Shown here one piece after another: positions 42,320 to 49,239 of a stretch of 49,648 nucleotides of DNA. A model generated the notes under the pieces. That model did not search any database. It saw only the letters and a program-made list of their open reading frames with translations, and was not told where the DNA came from. The stretch covers positions 1-49,648 of the forward strand of contig JAFAAS010000026.1 of assembly GCA_023426435.1 (NCBI GenBank). Reading direction: 5' to 3'. A program made the translations under genes and the position numbers. The stretch is from Verrucomicrobiota bacterium. Its GTDB lineage: Bacteria; Verrucomicrobiota; Verrucomicrobiia; Opitutales; Opitutaceae. The stretch's first letter is position 1. Every line of letters starts with the position of its first letter.

Positions 42320-42408
42320 GATGGCCGCAAAGAGGCGCAGAAGGCGCAAGAACTTGGTCCCACTTTCCTCCTGCATTTTTGCGCGTTCTGCGCTTTTTTG
42401 CGGCTAAT
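42320..42408. repeat. Inverted repeat element of GCGCAGAA/TTCTGCGC words
   Basis: The left arm (42324-42350, GCCGCAAAGAGGCGCAGAAG ...) pairs with the right arm (42376-42408, ... TGCGCGTTCTGCGCTTTTTT ...) at about 21 of 26 positions. It fills the gap between argF and argG. Confidence 0.7.
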
Positions 42409-42428
42409 CCGAATCTCTCTTTTCCCTC

Positions 42429-43655
42429 ATGAAAATCGTCCTCGCATACTCCGGTGGTCTCGACACGTCGGTGATCGTCAAGTGGCTCAAGGAAACTTAC
42501 GACGCGGAGATCGTTACCTTCGCGGCTGACATTGGCCAGGAGGAGGAGCTGAAAGGCCTTTCCCAGAAGGCCAAGAAGACGGGAGCGTCGAAGCACTACA
42601 CGCTCAATCTCACCGAGGAGTTCGCGAGCGATTTCATCTATCCGATGATTCGCGCGAACGCGATTTACGAAGGGCAGTATTATCTTGGGACGTCGATCGC
42701 GCGTCCGTTGATCGCGAAGGCGCAGGTCGAGATCGCGAAGAAGGAAAAGGCCGATACGGTGGCGCACGGTGCGACGGGCAAGGGCAACGACCAGTGCCGT
42801 TTCGAGCTGACCTACATGGCGCTCGCGCCGGACCTGCAGATCATTGCGCCGTGGAAGATCGAGAAATATCGCGACGAGTTTCCCGGCCGCGCGGAGATGA
42901 TCGCGTATTGCCAGAAGCACAACATCCCGGTCGAGGCGTCGTTGAAGAAACCGTATTCGATGGATCGGAATCTCCTGCACATCTCCTACGAGGCGGGGAT
43001 CTTGGAAGATCCGTGGTTCGATCCGACGACGAAAGAGAACAAGGAGATGTTCAAACTTTCGGTCTCGCCGGAGGACGCGCCGGACAAGGCGGAGTATGTC
43101 GAACTCGATTTCGTGAAGGGCAACTGCGTCGCGGTGAACGGCAAAAAGCTGACACCCGCGGGTGTGTTGAAGGCGTTGAACAAGCTCGGCGGCAAGCACG
43201 GCATCGGGCGCGTGGATTTGGTTGAGAATCGTTTTGTCGGGATGAAGTCGCGTGGCGTGTATGAAACGCCGGGCGGCACGATCTTGATGCATGCGCATCG
43301 TCAGGTGGAGTCGTTGACGATGGATCGCGAAGTGATGCACCTGCGCGATTCGCTGATTCCGAAGTATGCGGAGCTGGTTTACTACGGGTTCTGGTTCGCG
43401 CCGGAACGCGAGGCGCTGCAGGCGCTCGTCGACGAGAGCCAGAAGAATGTGACGGGCACGGTGCGTTTGAAGCTCTACAAGGGCAACGTCATCACCTGCG
43501 GGCGGAAGTCGAAGTATTCGCTCTACGATCCGCACGTCGCGTCGATGGAAGGCGTGAAGAGCTGGTATAACCAGAGCGACTCGACGGGCTTCATCCGGCT
43601 GAATGGCTTGCGGCTGCGCGCGCGGTATTACGCGCAGGGTGGGCCGAAGGTTTGA
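42429..43655 (+). CDS. argG: Argininosuccinate synthase
   Basis: A 408-residue enzyme that condenses citrulline and aspartate with ATP. The PP-loop is AYSGGLDTSVIVKWL at the N-terminus; GATGKGNDQCRFELT, FVKGNCVAVNGKKL, GIGRVDLVENRFVGMKSRG and the citrulline-binding region are conserved. Last gene of the arginine series here; argH is not in the window. Confidence 0.97.
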   Translation: MKIVLAYSGGLDTSVIVKWLKETYDAEIVTFAADIGQEEELKGLSQKAKKTGASKHYTLNLTEEFASDFIYPMIRANAIYEGQYYLGTSIARPLIAKAQVEIAKKEKADTVAHGATGKGNDQCRFELTYMALAPDLQIIAPWKIEKYRDEFPGRAEMIAYCQKHNIPVEASLKKPYSMDRNLLHISYEAGILEDPWFDPTTKENKEMFKLSVSPEDAPDKAEYVELDFVKGNCVAVNGKKLTPAGVLKALNKLGGKHGIGRVDLVENRFVGMKSRGVYETPGGTILMHAHRQVESLTMDREVMHLRDSLIPKYAELVYYGFWFAPEREALQALVDESQKNVTGTVRLKLYKGNVITCGRKSKYSLYDPHVASMEGVKSWYNQSDSTGFIRLNGLRLRARYYAQGGPKV

Positions 43656-43683
43656 GGCGGGAACGAGAACGCGGAGACGAGCG

Positions 43684-43884
43684 ATGATCGCCATGAAGCG
43701 CAGCACTCGTCTCCTTGTTTTGTCCGGCGCCGCGATCGTGGCGATCGCGGCAGCGGTGCTGGGATCTCGCAAGGAACCGAAGAAGATCGAGGCTCCCGTG
43801 GTGTCCGGGGCAGCGACTGATCCGGTGAAGAGTTCGCCGGAGGGTGCGCGGCACAGTCGGGCGTTGATGTATTTGCTGCGTTGA
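43684..43884 (+). CDS. Small single-span membrane protein
   Basis: 66 residues from the ATG at 43684 (or 43693), 28 bp after argG. A basic start (MKRSTR) precedes one hydrophobic helix (LLVLSGAAIVAIAAAVLG), then a short charged tail ending RHSRALMYLLR. It has no recognisable family and may be a small anchored protein. Coding status rests on the ordered positive-inside helix only. Confidence 0.45.
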   Translation: MIAMKRSTRLLVLSGAAIVAIAAAVLGSRKEPKKIEAPVVSGAATDPVKSSPEGARHSRALMYLLR

Positions 43885-43891
43885 GACGATG

Positions 43892-43955
43892 AACCCGACG
43901 TCCTCGTCGGGTTTCCGGTTGTGTGAACGAGCCCGACGGGACGTCGGGCTCCACC
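43892..43955. repeat. Two adjacent hairpins, the second REP-like
   Basis: AACCCGACG (43892-43900) pairs with CGTCGGGTT (43905-43913). AGCCCGACG (43930-43938) pairs with CGTCGGGCT (43942-43950), followed by CTCCACC. Both stems use the same CCCGACG core. They sit between convergent genes and may end both transcripts. Confidence 0.65.
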
Positions 43956-44188
43956 TAGAGAGCGGAGAGCGGGGCGCCGAAGTTGATGTGGAGCGGCGTG
44001 CCTTCGAGGACGAGGGCGGGGACGGATTTGACGCCGGCGGCGGCGGCTTCGCTGACGCGGTTTTTCGTTTCGCCGAGGTGGACGATCTCGACGTCGTAGC
44101 GCGTGCGATCGAGGGAGCCGGCGAGCTTTTGTTCGGCTTCGACGCAGACGGGGCAACCGGCGTGATAGAAGATGGCTTTCGATTTCAT
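43955..44188 (-). CDS. Glutaredoxin-like thiol protein with CPVC site
   Basis: 77 residues from the ATG at 44188. It is a minimal thioredoxin fold: KSKAIFYHAGCPVCVEAEQK with the CPVC redox centre (Cys12, Cys15), EIVHLGE, then the conserved cis-Pro context GVKSVPALVLEG. It resembles short glutaredoxin/NrdH-like proteins that reduce protein disulfides. It is divergent from an HxlR-type regulator carrying a cysteine, which suggests shared redox control. Confidence 0.85.
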   Translation of the reverse strand: MKSKAIFYHAGCPVCVEAEQKLAGSLDRTRYDVEIVHLGETKNRVSEAAAAGVKSVPALVLEGTPLHINFGAPLSAL

Positions 44189-44194
44189 GGGGAG

Positions 44195-44259
44195 TGGAGT
44201 TGTTCGGTTTGGCGGCTTGGCAGTCGTGCCAGGCACGGGCAGAGTATGCCGCAACTCCA
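44195..44259. promoter_or_regulatory. Nested inverted repeats in the glutaredoxin/HxlR divergent promoter
   Basis: CGTGCC-A-GGCACG (44225-44237) is a perfect short palindrome. It is flanked by TGGAGTTG (44195-44202) and its exact complement CAACTCCA (44252-44259). The position suits an autoregulatory operator for the HxlR protein. Confidence 0.45.
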
Positions 44260-44311
44260 TCAGCCTGAACAGCGGGCACAAAACGGTGGGGTGGGCACCT
44301 TTCGGTCTAAA

Positions 44312-44668
44312 ATGCGGAAACGTATCGAGAAAAAAACTTCACCGCTTTCGGTGCGCACGGATGGCGTGAACGCGATGGTCGAGTCGATCGTCGGCTGCAA
44401 GTGGTCGCTGGTCGTGCTCCAGCTCGTGCGCGATGGTGTGAATCGTCCCGGAGCGATGGAGCGCGCGGTGCCGGGATTGACGGCGAAGGTGTTGAACGAG
44501 CGGCTGCGGAAGCTGCTGCGTTTTGGGATTCTCGAGAAAACGATTTATCCGGAGCTGCCGCCGCGCGTGGAGTATCGGTTGACGGCGTTTGGGAAGAAAT
44601 TCGTGCGGTTGATGCGCGAGGTGGAGCGGTTGCAGGCGGAGTTGGATGCGGCGGGCGGGCGGGTGTAG
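44312..44668 (+). CDS. HxlR-family transcriptional regulator
   Basis: 118 residues from the ATG at 44312. It is a winged-helix HxlR protein: ESIVGCKWSLVVLQLVRDG, RPGAMERAVPGLTAKVLNER (recognition helix region), LRKLLRFGILEKTIYPELPP and RVEYRLTAFGKKFVRLM. Most relatives have GGKW or GDKW where this one has GCKW, so the cysteine is a candidate redox switch like those of YodB/HypR, though placed differently. It is divergent from the glutaredoxin-like gene. Confidence 0.9.
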   Translation: MRKRIEKKTSPLSVRTDGVNAMVESIVGCKWSLVVLQLVRDGVNRPGAMERAVPGLTAKVLNERLRKLLRFGILEKTIYPELPPRVEYRLTAFGKKFVRLMREVERLQAELDAAGGRV

Positions 44669-44687
44669 CGGAAATGGGGATACAGAA

Positions 44688-44774
44688 AAGCCCGCTGGGG
44701 AGCGGGCTTGTTGGATGAGCGGCTCGGCGGGGACGCCTCGCCCTACCAGTCCGACGGGGACGTCGGGCTCCACC
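44688..44774. repeat. Cluster of three hairpins, two REP-like
   Basis: AAGCCCGCT/AGCGGGCTT (44688-44709) gives a 9-bp stem with a short T-run on the minus strand. An imperfect stem ending CTAC (44743-44746) follows. CCGACG/CGTCGG (44751-44766) is followed by CTCCACC. The cluster separates convergent operons and probably ends both. Confidence 0.65.
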
Positions 44775-44786
44775 TGGGACGGTCTT

Positions 44787-45785
44787 TTAAAAGAGGGAGT
44801 TGGCGACGATGCCGACGGCGGTGATCGGGCCGGAGTCGCTCATGCCGTCGAGCGCGCGATCGGCTTTCTTGAGCGTCGACTGCGCGCTTTGGAAGAGTTG
44901 GTCGTCGTTGATCAGCTTGCCGAGCGTGCCTTCGCCCTTGGCGATTTTGTCGGAGACGGCGCGGAAGTTGGCGACGGTGGCTTTGATGTTTTCGCCGGTG
45001 GAGTCGTCGTAGATCAGCGCGCCGAGCGTGCCCTGGCCGCTCTTCACTTGTTCGATGATGCCCTGAGCGTTCGCCATGAAATCTTTCGCGCCGGCGGCGG
45101 CGTTCTTGATGTCGGCGACGGTGGTGACGAGTTCGTTGTAGAGCTGGGGATCGTTGACGAGCCGGCCGATGGTGCCCTCGCCGCTGTTCACCTTGGTGGT
45201 GATTTCCTGGAGGTTGGTCATCGTGGCGGTGACCTTGTCGTGGTTTTCGGTGACGAGGCGGTCGAGTTTCTGGAAGAGGCCGGGTTCGTCGCCATTGCCG
45301 CCCATGGCGTTGCCGAAAGCGCCGAGCGCGCCCTCGAGTTTCTGGCCGAGATCGCCGATATCGGAGAGGACGCTGTTGAGGTCGGGCGTGGTGCGCGTGC
45401 GGATTTCGTCGCCGGGATTGAGGGCGGGCGCGGAGGCGGAACCCATGTCGACGCCGATGTAGTTGGTGCCGATGAGGCCGGCCATGGAGATGGCGGCGAC
45501 GGAGTCGGCGGGGATTTTCACGTCGGCGGAGATGCGGAGGATGGCTTCGGCGCGGCGCTGTTCGGTGTTGAGGCGCGTGCGTTCGACGACGCCGACTTTG
45601 ACGCCGGCCATGCGGACCTCGTCGCCGCTCTTGAGCTCCTTGAGGGAGGCGAACGGCGCGACGAGGGTGTAGCCTTCCTCGCGGAAGAGTTTGCCACCGC
45701 TGAGGGTCTCGAAAGTGACCCAGGTGAGAGCGAGGCCGAGAAGGAAGAAGAGGCCGACGCGGGCGGTTTGTTGGGCGTTGTTCAT
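44787..45785 (-). CDS. MlaD/MCE-domain lipid transport protein
   Basis: 332 residues. One N-terminal membrane segment (ARVGLFFLLGLALTWVTF) is followed by an MCE domain (about residues 35-120: YTLVAPFASLKELKSGDEVR, GLIGTNYIGVDMG) and a long helical C-terminal part, longer than that of E. coli MlaD. The helical part carries repeats of type SGEGTIGRLVNDPQLYNE and KGEGTLGKLINDDQLFQS, known from other MCE proteins of this length. It acts in the periplasm with the MlaE/MlaF pair to move phospholipids between membranes. It is last in the operon, after a 108-bp gap with a repeat. Confidence 0.92.
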   Translation of the reverse strand: MNNAQQTARVGLFFLLGLALTWVTFETLSGGKLFREEGYTLVAPFASLKELKSGDEVRMAGVKVGVVERTRLNTEQRRAEAILRISADVKIPADSVAAISMAGLIGTNYIGVDMGSASAPALNPGDEIRTRTTPDLNSVLSDIGDLGQKLEGALGAFGNAMGGNGDEPGLFQKLDRLVTENHDKVTATMTNLQEITTKVNSGEGTIGRLVNDPQLYNELVTTVADIKNAAAGAKDFMANAQGIIEQVKSGQGTLGALIYDDSTGENIKATVANFRAVSDKIAKGEGTLGKLINDDQLFQSAQSTLKKADRALDGMSDSGPITAVGIVANSLF

Positions 45786-45849
45786 GGTGTGTCTCCGGGA
45801 TGGGTGGGAGGGGAGATGATTGAGAAGAGGGACTTGGTATTCGGGAGCG

Positions 45850-45878
45850 TGGATTCTTCGCTGCGCTCAGAATGACAG
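45850..45878. repeat. Dispersed ATTCT...AGAAT palindrome, copy 2
   Basis: TGGATTCTTCGCTGCGCTCA plus GAATGACAG, differing at three positions from copy 1 (36371-36399). It is inside the mla operon, between the mlaF-like and mlaD-like genes. Confidence 0.65.
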
Positions 45879-45893
45879 GAGGAAGATGAAAGG

Positions 45894-46706
45894 TTAGGTC
45901 TCCAGTTTCTTGAAACGGGGATTTTGGACGTCGATTTTTGGATTCAGGAAGTCGGCGATGCGGGCGTTGGTCGGCTGGCGGAGTTCGGCGGGCGGGCCGA
46001 GGTGGATGAGTTCGCCGCCCATGAGGATGCCGACGCGGTCGGCGATATTGAGGGCGAGATCGCGATCGTGGGAGACGACGATGGAGGTGACGTGATACTG
46101 ATCCTTCAGCGTGGCGATGATCTCGCTGATCGTGGCGCCCATGACCGGGTCGAGCTCGCTCGTCGGTTCGTCGTAGAGCATGAGCTGCGGCTCCATCACG
46201 AGGGCGCGGGCGATGGCGACGCGTTTTTTCATGCCGCCGGAAAGTTCGGACGGGAATTTTTGCGCGGCGTTTTCGAGCGAGAGGATTTGGAGGGCGCGCA
46301 TGACCTTTTCGCGAATGCCGCGCTCGTCGGTGATGCGGTGTTCGCGCGGGTAGAGCGCGAGGTTGTCGTAAACGCTGAGCGAGTTGAAGAGGGCGCCGGC
46401 CTGGAAGACGAGCGCCATGCGGATCTGTTCGCGCGTGTGTTCGGACGTGGCGTCGTGGCCGTCGACGAGGACGCGTCCGGAGGAGGGCGCTTCGAGGCCC
46501 ACGATGTGTTTGAGGAGAACGCTTTTGCCGGAGCCGCTGGGGCCCATGAGGACGAAGATCTCGCCCGGCTCGACGGAGAAGCTGATGTTTTTCAACACCT
46601 GCACGCGGCCGAAGCTTTTCGAGAGATTCTCGATGGTGACGCCGACGGCGGACGTTTCCTGATCGGTGAAAGGGTTGCGCGTGGCGGTGGAAGGGCGGTC
46701 GGGCAT
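45894..46706 (-). CDS. mlaF: MlaF-type ABC ATPase
   Basis: A 270-residue ATPase. Walker A is GPSGSGKS, the Q-loop region MALVFQAGALFNSLSVYDNL, the signature LSGGMKKRVAIARAL, Walker B LMLYDEPTSELDPV and the H-loop VVSHD. LFNSLSVYDN and SELDPVMG are typical of the MlaF/Ttg2A group. About 25 extra N-terminal residues precede the domain. It powers lipid transport with the MlaE-like permease, whose gene ends 1 bp upstream. Confidence 0.93.
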   Translation of the reverse strand: MPDRPSTATRNPFTDQETSAVGVTIENLSKSFGRVQVLKNISFSVEPGEIFVLMGPSGSGKSVLLKHIVGLEAPSSGRVLVDGHDATSEHTREQIRMALVFQAGALFNSLSVYDNLALYPREHRITDERGIREKVMRALQILSLENAAQKFPSELSGGMKKRVAIARALVMEPQLMLYDEPTSELDPVMGATISEIIATLKDQYHVTSIVVSHDRDLALNIADRVGILMGGELIHLGPPAELRQPTNARIADFLNPKIDVQNPRFKKLET

Positions 46707-46707
46707 G

Positions 46708-47460
46708 TTACATCAGGGCTTTCGTGACGAAGTAATCGAGCACGAGGATCATGATCAGCGAAGTGACGACGGCGCGCGTGACGGCGGCGCCGATTTCGCG
46801 AGGGCCGCCGCGGGTGTTGAGGCCGATGTTGCAGCAGACGAGGACGACGACGAAGCCGAAGACCTCGGCCTTGATGAGGCCGTTCATGACGTCCTCGAAT
46901 TCCATGTAGCGACGAAGAGCGGCGAAATACGCGGGCGGATCGATGGCGATGAAGCTGGTGTATTTCGCGACGATGGCGCCGCCGAACCAGCCGACGAGAT
47001 TGGCGATGATGGCGAGCACCGGCACCATGACGACGGCGGCGGCGAGACGCGGGAGGACGAGCATGCGCGCGGGCGGGATGTTCATCGTCACGAGCGCATC
47101 AATTTCCTGATACACCTTCATCGAAGCGAGCTCGGCGGCGATGGCGGAGCCGACGCGGCCGGCGAGGAGGATGGCGACCATGACGGGGCCGAGCTCGCGG
47201 GCCATGGAGAGGCCGACGAGCGAGCCGATGAGTTGTTTGGCGCCGAAGTTCTGCATCGCGTAGCCGGCTTGGAGCGCGAGCACGCTGCCGATGAAGAAGC
47301 TGAGGATGGCGACGATCGGCAGCGTCGTGTATCCGATCATGAAGCACTGCTCGATGAAGCGCGCGCGTTGTCGCGGGAGCGTGCCGATGTAGGACGCGGT
47401 GCGCGCGAGAAGCAGGACGGTGCTGCCGATGCCTTCGAGGATGGCGTTGAGTTGTTTCAT
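46708..47460 (-). CDS. mlaE: MlaE-type permease
   Basis: A 250-residue permease. It has five or six membrane segments with the family motifs LPIVAILSFFIGSVLALQAG, LSMARELGPVMVAILLAGRV, GSAIAAELASMKVYQEIDAL and a C-terminal VFGFVVVLVCCNIGLNTRGG. It forms the inner-membrane core of the Mla complex with MlaF and MlaD. The N-terminal MKQLNAILEGIGSTVLLLAR is amphipathic. It starts 1 bp after the aromatic-repeat gene ends. Confidence 0.94.
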   Translation of the reverse strand: MKQLNAILEGIGSTVLLLARTASYIGTLPRQRARFIEQCFMIGYTTLPIVAILSFFIGSVLALQAGYAMQNFGAKQLIGSLVGLSMARELGPVMVAILLAGRVGSAIAAELASMKVYQEIDALVTMNIPPARMLVLPRLAAAVVMVPVLAIIANLVGWFGGAIVAKYTSFIAIDPPAYFAALRRYMEFEDVMNGLIKAEVFGFVVVLVCCNIGLNTRGGPREIGAAVTRAVVTSLIMILVLDYFVTKALM

Positions 47461-47461
47461 G

Positions 47462-48955
47462 TCAGCGCGACGCGTCGCGGAGCTTGGTCTCTTTGGAAGG
47501 GAAATCGAACCAGAAGAACCGCCAGCGATGGTTCTCGGTGCTGCGGCGCCAGCCGAAGAGGCCGCGGCCGAAAGCGACGCGTTTTTCGCCGTCGCGCTCG
47601 CGCACGCTGTAGAGCGGGCCGAGGTGGAATTCGCGTTGGGCGGGGGCGGTGCGGGAGGAGATCAGGCCCCAGAAGAATTCCTGGCGCTCGGTGCCGGGGG
47701 CGCGCTGGTCGAAGCGGTAGATCGAAAAGAGCGGCGACCAGGAGGTGCGGATGCGTTCGTTGTCGGGGAAGAAGACCTCGAGCGGGCTCGGGAACTGGAA
47801 TTGTTGGCGGCCGGCGCCGTTGTCCCATTTGCTGTAGAGCGGCCAGACGTGGGTTTTTTCGGCGGCGGGCAGGTTGGGATTGGTCGCGCTGCGCTGTTCG
47901 GTCGAGCGGTAGAGAAAGTAGAAGAGCTGGCGTTGCGAGTGATCGAGGCCGGCGTCGGTCCATTCCTTACGGCGGTAAATGGGCCACATGATCCAGCGCT
48001 TTTCGGTGCCTTTGACGTTGGAGTAGGTATGGAACGGCCCGAAGCGGTTGACGTAGCGGTCGTCGCCGCGGCCTTGAACGAGGAAGGGCCAGAAGTAGCG
48101 GGTTTCGTGGTAGCGATTCGGCGCGGTGCGATCGGTGTATCCAAAAAACGGCCACAGGTAGTTTTTGTTGGTGAGGCCGGGCGCGGTTTCGCTCGTGTAG
48201 AAAGGAAGAATGCCGAATTCGCGGCGCGGGGCGGTGCCGGGCGGCGCGTCTTCGGGAGCGGCGATGGCGTTATTCCAGGCGAGAGGCCAGAGGTAGAAAC
48301 GGCGATCGAAGGCGCCGGGTTTTTCGAGGCGGCCGAAGAGTGGCCAGAAGGCGAAGCCCTCTTCGGTGCCGCGGGTGGTTTTGATGAAAGGCCACGGCGT
48401 GCTGGTGGCGACGGCGCCTTTCTTTTCGGTGCGCGAGTAGAGAGGAAAAAGCGTGAAGGAAATCTGGTCGTAGCCGAAGCGGTTCTTGATGGTGCCGCCG
48501 AAAGGGAAGAAAGCGCGGTAGGAGGTTTCAGGATCGCGGGTGTCGCGGGAGAACCAGAAGGGCCAGAGATCGAACGTGTCGTAGCGCATCGCCTCGGGGA
48601 GAGCGGCGGCGCGTTCGGACTGGTCGCCGGAGCGGTTGATGAGTTGGAGGACGCTCCAGCGGTAGGTCTCGTCGTTGGCGCGGTAGATGAAAAGTGGATA
48701 CAGGAAATTCGTTTCGCTGATTTCGCCGGCGGACGTTTTCCATTGGGCGAAGAAAGGACGAAAACCGGAGACGGTGCGGACGCCGTCGGAGGCGGGTTTG
48801 CGGAAGAGGAGCGGGCCGGCGGATTCGGAGGAGATGACGTTGCCGGCGTCGTCGAGCTGCGCGACCCGGATCGGCCAGGCGTTGTCCTCCGCGGCCACGG
48901 CGGTGCTCCCGGCGAAGGCCAGGGCGCTGACGAGGAAGAAGCGGAGGTGATTCAT
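47462..48955 (-). CDS. Exported aromatic-repeat protein heading the mla operon
   Basis: 497 residues from the ATG at 48955, with a signal peptide (MNHLRFFLVSALAFAGSTAVAA). The mature protein has at least twelve spaced units of the type WPLF/WPFF/FPLY followed by charged loops (FAFWPLFGRLEKPG, FYLWPLAWNN, NYLWPFFGYTDR, RYFWPFLVQGRG, RWIMWPIYRRKEW, HVWPLYSKWDNG, FHLGPLYSVRER). The spacing of about 25-40 residues and aromatic-belt character suggest an outer-membrane barrel or a long beta-rich protein. No family is known to me. Tight coupling to MlaE points to a role in lipid transport. Confidence 0.8.
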   Translation of the reverse strand: MNHLRFFLVSALAFAGSTAVAAEDNAWPIRVAQLDDAGNVISSESAGPLLFRKPASDGVRTVSGFRPFFAQWKTSAGEISETNFLYPLFIYRANDETYRWSVLQLINRSGDQSERAAALPEAMRYDTFDLWPFWFSRDTRDPETSYRAFFPFGGTIKNRFGYDQISFTLFPLYSRTEKKGAVATSTPWPFIKTTRGTEEGFAFWPLFGRLEKPGAFDRRFYLWPLAWNNAIAAPEDAPPGTAPRREFGILPFYTSETAPGLTNKNYLWPFFGYTDRTAPNRYHETRYFWPFLVQGRGDDRYVNRFGPFHTYSNVKGTEKRWIMWPIYRRKEWTDAGLDHSQRQLFYFLYRSTEQRSATNPNLPAAEKTHVWPLYSKWDNGAGRQQFQFPSPLEVFFPDNERIRTSWSPLFSIYRFDQRAPGTERQEFFWGLISSRTAPAQREFHLGPLYSVRERDGEKRVAFGRGLFGWRRSTENHRWRFFWFDFPSKETKLRDASR

Positions 48956-49239
48956 GTGTAGTGACGGCGAGCGGGCATGCGGACACCCGTCGGCACGGTG
49001 GAGAGTCGGCAACCACCGGGCGTTTCGACGTTAAGGGTCGATTGGTATGAGTTTTCGAAGGCGGCGCAAATGCTATGTGAACCCGATGCGCGAGGTGGGG
49101 TTCCGCCGGAGGGGGCGCTCGACGGAAAGGATGCAGTTCGGTCGCGATGGAGTGGGCGGGCTGATGAGGGTAAACCGCGAAGGTCGCGAAGAGGCGCGAA
49201 GGGGGAAGGTGGTCGGCTAGCGAGTTGGCGCGCTACGTT
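48956..49239. other. Intergenic region with a half-element of the GCGAAG repeat family
   Basis: Upstream of the mla operon and downstream of the right-edge hydrolase. No gene is supported. ACCGCGAAGGTCGCGAAGAG and a further word (49174-49202) resemble the left arm of the element at 42320, without its inverted partner. Confidence 0.4.

Noticed and set aside
47399..48961. 520-codon plus-strand frame opposite the aromatic-repeat gene
   Set aside because: Its Gly/Glu/Ala-rich translation has no domain, while the minus strand has a signal peptide, regular repeats and operon coupling.
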